A DNA stretch of 8,073 nt from SIG565 sp964607025 (GTDB lineage: Bacteria > Bacillota > Clostridia > Oscillospirales > Acutalibacteraceae): positions 1-8,073 of the forward strand of contig CAZSIL010000041.1 of the NCBI GenBank assembly GCA_964607025.1. Direction: 5' to 3'. A program made the translations under genes and the position numbers. The notes beneath the pieces were generated by a model that was not told the DNA's origin, searched no databases, and worked only from the letters and a program-made list of their open reading frames with translations. Of the stretch, positions 4,748-8,073 are shown in pieces (position 1 is the first letter of the stretch; every line of letters begins with the position of its first letter).

Positions 4748-7696
4748 TTACTCCTCTTCAGTTAAATAAATGTCTGTATTTCCAATTATTTTTGCTATTG
4801 TTTCTGCGGCTGTATTTACTTTTTTTCCATCTGCATTTTCGATAGTAAAATCACCTTTTTCGTATATCGCAGCTTCAAAAGCCGCTCCTATTGTTAAGTT
4901 GTCGGTGTATATCTTTGCCGGTCTGTCTTGCTCATCTGCTCCTATGTAATATAGACCGAGATATTTCATAAATAACTGTTCAAACTCATCAGCATCGAAG
5001 TCAAACACCGGTTTGGTAAATCCGCCGACCGCGCCTGCACCTTTGTATAGCGTTGCTTCCACCATATTTAGTGTTCCATCATAGTTATATATTGATGATG
5101 ACGACGTGACGTCATCTGAGTTTGAATTATTCGGATCGGCTGCACCGGAGCAGCTTGTGTAAAATACGAGCTTGCAATTGCTGAAAAAACCATTATGCAA
5201 ACTCATAATATCATCTTTGTTTACCGAAGATTTATCACCCAAGTCTCCTGAATTCCATAATGAATCTGTGGTTATTTGTGAATTTGGAATATTGTGATTT
5301 ACTTCGATGCTTGTGGATGAGCCATGTGTAACTATAAAAACAACTTCTGAAGAACGAACCAAGTCGAAAAAACTGTACGTAGTGTTTTCTAATAAGTATG
5401 TGTTACGATAGGTATCTCGAATAAAAGAACCGGCTTCTAGAAAGACATCATCTTCGTCCAATCCGCGAGAGACTAACATTGTGGTAAAAGGGACGCTATT
5501 ATTAACGTAAATATCAGCCTGAGTGATTTTAATATACCTTCCATAAAATTCAGGTGGTGCATATGTTGAAGGCTCAGCTGGTGAATTACATACTACATAG
5601 ATATATTTTGTGGTATGTATATTTTCATTCTCTTTATAATAGGCTTTGACTTTAATTTTTCCGGTTGGATGATATTGGTCAAGGTTAGGAGTGCTGTCTG
5701 GCGTTTTCAGAACACCCGTTTTCTTGTCAAAGTTTAACTCGCTATTAACATAAGTAGTAAATTCTCTGTCATATTCCTCGTAAGGTGAGATATACTCTAT
5801 AATATCATATTCTATATTTTCGTCGATAGCGTATTCCTTACCATCTATTATTAGTTTAGCATTCAAATCTATTGAGTCATTTGGTATATCATTATCAATT
5901 TCATTGTCTTCAAATTCAAACCAAACTATCTCAATATTATCTGGGACAGTAACTAGGATTTGACATTGGTACTTATCGTTGTATTTGTATTTAGCAGTAA
6001 TAGTGGTAGTACCTGGCGCTTCCGCTTTTATGACACCCTTCTCATCAATAGTAGCAATTTCGGGTTTGCTTGATTCAAATTCAATTTGACCGGCGCTTGG
6101 AACAATGTTTTCTCCTATCCACAAAGTTGCCTTAGCAGTATATTCTTCACCACATTCAAGCACAAGGTTACCGTGATACATACAAACCATAGGTGTGAGA
6201 TCGGTGTATGTGAAAACAACGTAAGGTTTGTTTGTGTCACTTTCCGTAGATGCAAATGTTTTTGCATATTCAGCGGAAGATAGATTTTGAGCGCGTATCA
6301 TAATGCCTTTCGCCAATTCATCGGAATTATTTTTCCAGGAATTAAAAGCTTCGGTGATATCAAAACTGTAGTATTGATTAGTGGCGCTTACAACTGTACT
6401 CCCCAACGTTGTACCTATATCGTGGTACCCGATGTTCAAACATGTAGCTTCTACCTCAGTCCAGTTTCCTTCACCTGCATGTTTGTGTATGAGTAGTGTG
6501 TTTTCTGTAGTGTTGGACGAATTATTGTAAAGGTATAGCTCAACTCTGGTTACATTATAATACTGGTTTGTTACTGCGTAGTTATTTAGAATTGTTGGAA
6601 ATCTGAAATACATACGTCCCGCACCCAGTTGGCTGTCGATTCCGACCTTCAAAGTAGTGGAACCGCCGTGGTAGCCCGAAGTTTCGGTAGAGTATACGGT
6701 AGCGTCCAGTATATTGGCAGCAGTTAAGTTATTGGTCATTTCAAACGTAGGATCGATAGTTACGGGATATTGAGTAGTTTCAGTTGTCAAGAACGAACGG
6801 TCGGCATGTATGGTTAAAATGTATTTGTTATCAGTTTCTATATCTTTTAATGTCATACAACCTGTGGCTGTGTTACCTGCGGCATCATAAATGATAACAT
6901 CACTGAAAGAACCGCAGATTTTGCCGGTCAAAGGGTCGGAAAGATAGTATTTTCCAAAGAATTGTATAACGGAATATCCGTTTGTTGTAAGCAAAAATGA
7001 AAAACTGTCTGTGCCGGTGTATTCTTCGAGAATAATATCTTCTTTAACACCGGATAACAAGGGGGTGTATTTTACAGAAGTTTTGCTTCCGAATACACCG
7101 TAGTATGTAACTTCATCATTTTCGTTGATCGAATGTGTAACTTTGGCCTTCTTATCAAAAGTATACGGAGTCATGGTGATATTGATGTTATCAACCCCAA
7201 GGCTTATTCCGGTGCTGATATCGTTAGGCATGAAAAGAGTAACAACATTATCTTTCATGCGATATCCGTTTTGTTCTCTTGTTAAAGCAGTGCTGCGATC
7301 GCGAACATTGCCGTTTTTATCTCTGTACTTGATTTGTTCATCAAATACGTATGCGGTTTTTGAACCGTCTCTGTTTTGGAAGACAACGGTGTTTAAATCT
7401 TCTTCCTGCTGGTATAATCTGTGAGCGTGTCCGTTTTTAGAGATGTGTTCATCAGTAATAAATTCGGGAATATCTTCACTTTTAAGCACAGCTGTCTTAA
7501 GTTCTTCCAAAGACAAATCGCCTTTAGTATTAATATCTTTGTTGGGAATCCATTCAGTGGGCCTTGATGAATCTAATACCATATTATTCTCTTGCTGTGC
7601 CGGTGTTGCTGATGCATATAAAGCCATATTTATTGTGATTATTGCCAGCATTACAAAGCAAAGCACTGATATTATTTTAATTCTTCTATTCTTCAT
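4748..7696 (-). CDS. Secreted DNRLRE/BIG_2 protein with C-terminal caspase-like (clan CD) peptidase domain
   Basis: This 982-residue protein has a signal peptide at 1-30 (basic MKNRRIK, hydrophobic core, likely cleavage after YASA). Residues 95-317 resemble the beta-rich N-terminal region of clostridial RHS/WapA-type proteins (YTPLLSGVKEDIILEEYTG; YPVTIDPTFE). Residues 318-498 form a DNRLRE domain (DATVYSTETSGYHGG, FDITEAFNSW, ending KPYVVFTYTD). Residues 502-584 form a BIG_2 Ig-like domain (KPEIATIDEKGVIKAEAPG), and 587-704 look like a second, degenerate one. Residues 715-982 resemble clan CD peptidases (caspase, CHAT, gingipain): VVFIVTHGSS gives His791, LVFYTSCSGA gives Cys849, followed by KGAGAVGGFTKP and a terminal IIGNTDIYL. 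No sortase motif or C-terminal membrane anchor is seen, so it is released or held non-covalently. AAAGGA lies 10 nt before the ATG. The domain order is seen; peptidase activity and substrate are inferred. Confidence 0.88.
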   Translation of the reverse strand: MKNRRIKIISVLCFVMLAIITINMALYASATPAQQENNMVLDSSRPTEWIPNKDINTKGDLSLEELKTAVLKSEDIPEFITDEHISKNGHAHRLYQQEEDLNTVVFQNRDGSKTAYVFDEQIKYRDKNGNVRDRSTALTREQNGYRMKDNVVTLFMPNDISTGISLGVDNINITMTPYTFDKKAKVTHSINENDEVTYYGVFGSKTSVKYTPLLSGVKEDIILEEYTGTDSFSFLLTTNGYSVIQFFGKYYLSDPLTGKICGSFSDVIIYDAAGNTATGCMTLKDIETDNKYILTIHADRSFLTTETTQYPVTIDPTFEMTNNLTAANILDATVYSTETSGYHGGSTTLKVGIDSQLGAGRMYFRFPTILNNYAVTNQYYNVTRVELYLYNNSSNTTENTLLIHKHAGEGNWTEVEATCLNIGYHDIGTTLGSTVVSATNQYYSFDITEAFNSWKNNSDELAKGIMIRAQNLSSAEYAKTFASTESDTNKPYVVFTYTDLTPMVCMYHGNLVLECGEEYTAKATLWIGENIVPSAGQIEFESSKPEIATIDEKGVIKAEAPGTTTITAKYKYNDKYQCQILVTVPDNIEIVWFEFEDNEIDNDIPNDSIDLNAKLIIDGKEYAIDENIEYDIIEYISPYEEYDREFTTYVNSELNFDKKTGVLKTPDSTPNLDQYHPTGKIKVKAYYKENENIHTTKYIYVVCNSPAEPSTYAPPEFYGRYIKITQADIYVNNSVPFTTMLVSRGLDEDDVFLEAGSFIRDTYRNTYLLENTTYSFFDLVRSSEVVFIVTHGSSTSIEVNHNIPNSQITTDSLWNSGDLGDKSSVNKDDIMSLHNGFFSNCKLVFYTSCSGAADPNNSNSDDVTSSSSIYNYDGTLNMVEATLYKGAGAVGGFTKPVFDFDADEFEQLFMKYLGLYYIGADEQDRPAKIYTDNLTIGAAFEAAIYEKGDFTIENADGKKVNTAAETIAKIIGNTDIYLTEEE

Positions 7697-7703
7697 TTCG
7701 TCT

Positions 7704-8073
7704 TCATCCTTTGGTGTTTAATGTAATGATCAATACGGGAGAAAACAATCCCATATCTCCGCTTGCAATATACAGTTCTCCGTTGTTTTGGTCTGCTGTA
7801 AGTGCAAATCCTTTTTCAAATTTATAAATAGCATTGGACTTGGTATTGCTTAACATCTCAATAAATAACGGCGTTATGTCTAACATGTAATCACCGCTTT
7901 CCGTAACATAAGTTACATCAAGAGGGACTTCATCATAAAGCGGTTTCGTTTTCCACCGTGTGTTAATGCTACACCATTCCTTTGTAACCGCGTGAGCCGA
8001 TACTGCAACTTTGTCATCCAGAGTGTTTAATGTTCTAAAAACATATTTTACTGATACCACTTGTTCAGGGGAT
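7704..8073 (-). CDS. DNRLRE-like protein, C-terminal part (5' partial)
   Basis: The reading frame runs off the right edge (SPEQ precedes the GTG at 8060), so only the last 122 or so residues are visible and that GTG is not the true start. The sequence matches the second half of a DNRLRE domain: a Trp-containing strand (VTKEWCSINTRWKTKP, like 'xxWxxxxxTWxxxP'), GDYMLDITPLFIEML (like the 'DVTxxVxxW' segment), GFALTADQNNGELYIASGD, and a closing strand SPVLIITLNT. The stop is 7 bp before the next ATG and the ribosome binding site of that gene overlaps this gene's end, so they form an operon. The protein is probably exported, but the signal peptide would lie outside the window. The family call is by pattern and moderately sure. 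Confidence 0.75.
   Translation of the reverse strand, partial: SPEQVVSVKYVFRTLNTLDDKVAVSAHAVTKEWCSINTRWKTKPLYDEVPLDVTYVTESGDYMLDITPLFIEMLSNTKSNAIYKFEKGFALTADQNNGELYIASGDMGLFSPVLIITLNTKG

Noticed and set aside
5096..5120. Palindromic TGACGTCA-containing stretch
   Set aside because: It lies inside the peptidase-like coding sequence, in a Ser/Asp-rich part where TCGTCATC-type codons repeat by chance, with no gene start nearby.
6086..7721. + strand open frames opposite the large secreted-protein gene
   Set aside because: They are antisense shadows of a gene with clear signal peptide and domains; no recognisable protein features.

Overview
The window looks like accessory DNA from a low-GC Firmicute, most likely a gut Clostridia species. 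This rests on a TraG/VirD4-type coupling protein of the ICE kind, purine-rich Shine-Dalgarno sites, TGA/TAA stops, a DUF6514-like protein, and large secreted DNRLRE/BIG_2 proteins typical of that group. It reads as the edge of an integrative conjugative element (ICE) followed by cargo or host genes.

Left part (1-1920, + strand): the 3' portion of a conjugative coupling ATPase, whose 5' end lies outside the window, overlaps a small helix-turn-helix gene. Base composition drops from balanced GC to clearly AT-rich near the coupling protein's C-terminal tail. No type IV secretion genes follow, so this is either the end of a conjugation operon or a rearranged junction.

Middle (1868-2612, - strand): a small convergent operon. 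A possible 18-codon leader ORF with a very strong ribosome binding site is followed by an XRE-type regulator, then a DUF6514-like protein overlapping it by 14 bp. The likely intrinsic terminator of this operon sits inside the 3' end of the opposing helix-turn-helix gene. A second strong hairpin (2581-2612) separates the operon from the next gene upstream.

Right-middle (2667-3563, - strand): a predicted five-pass membrane protein with a cytosolic C-terminal domain carrying R-N-x3-H, the catalytic signature of HEPN-type ribonucleases. It may be an undescribed membrane-tethered effector, for example in defence. Upstream of it is an intergenic element (about 3588-3715) with a perfect 13-bp inverted repeat, which resembles a dispersed repeat of gut Clostridia.

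Right part (3729-8073, - strand): a tightly packed operon for exported proteins. In transcription order it has the C-terminal part of a DNRLRE-like protein (cut by the window end), a 982-residue secreted protein (signal peptide, RHS/WapA-like N-terminal region, DNRLRE domain, Ig-like BIG_2 region, and a C-terminal clan-CD caspase/CHAT/gingipain-like domain with a visible His/Cys pair), and a lipoprotein of unknown family. Gaps of 5-7 bp imply co-translation. This secreted protease-like protein plus lipoprotein set, and the HEPN membrane protein, are the most novel candidates here.
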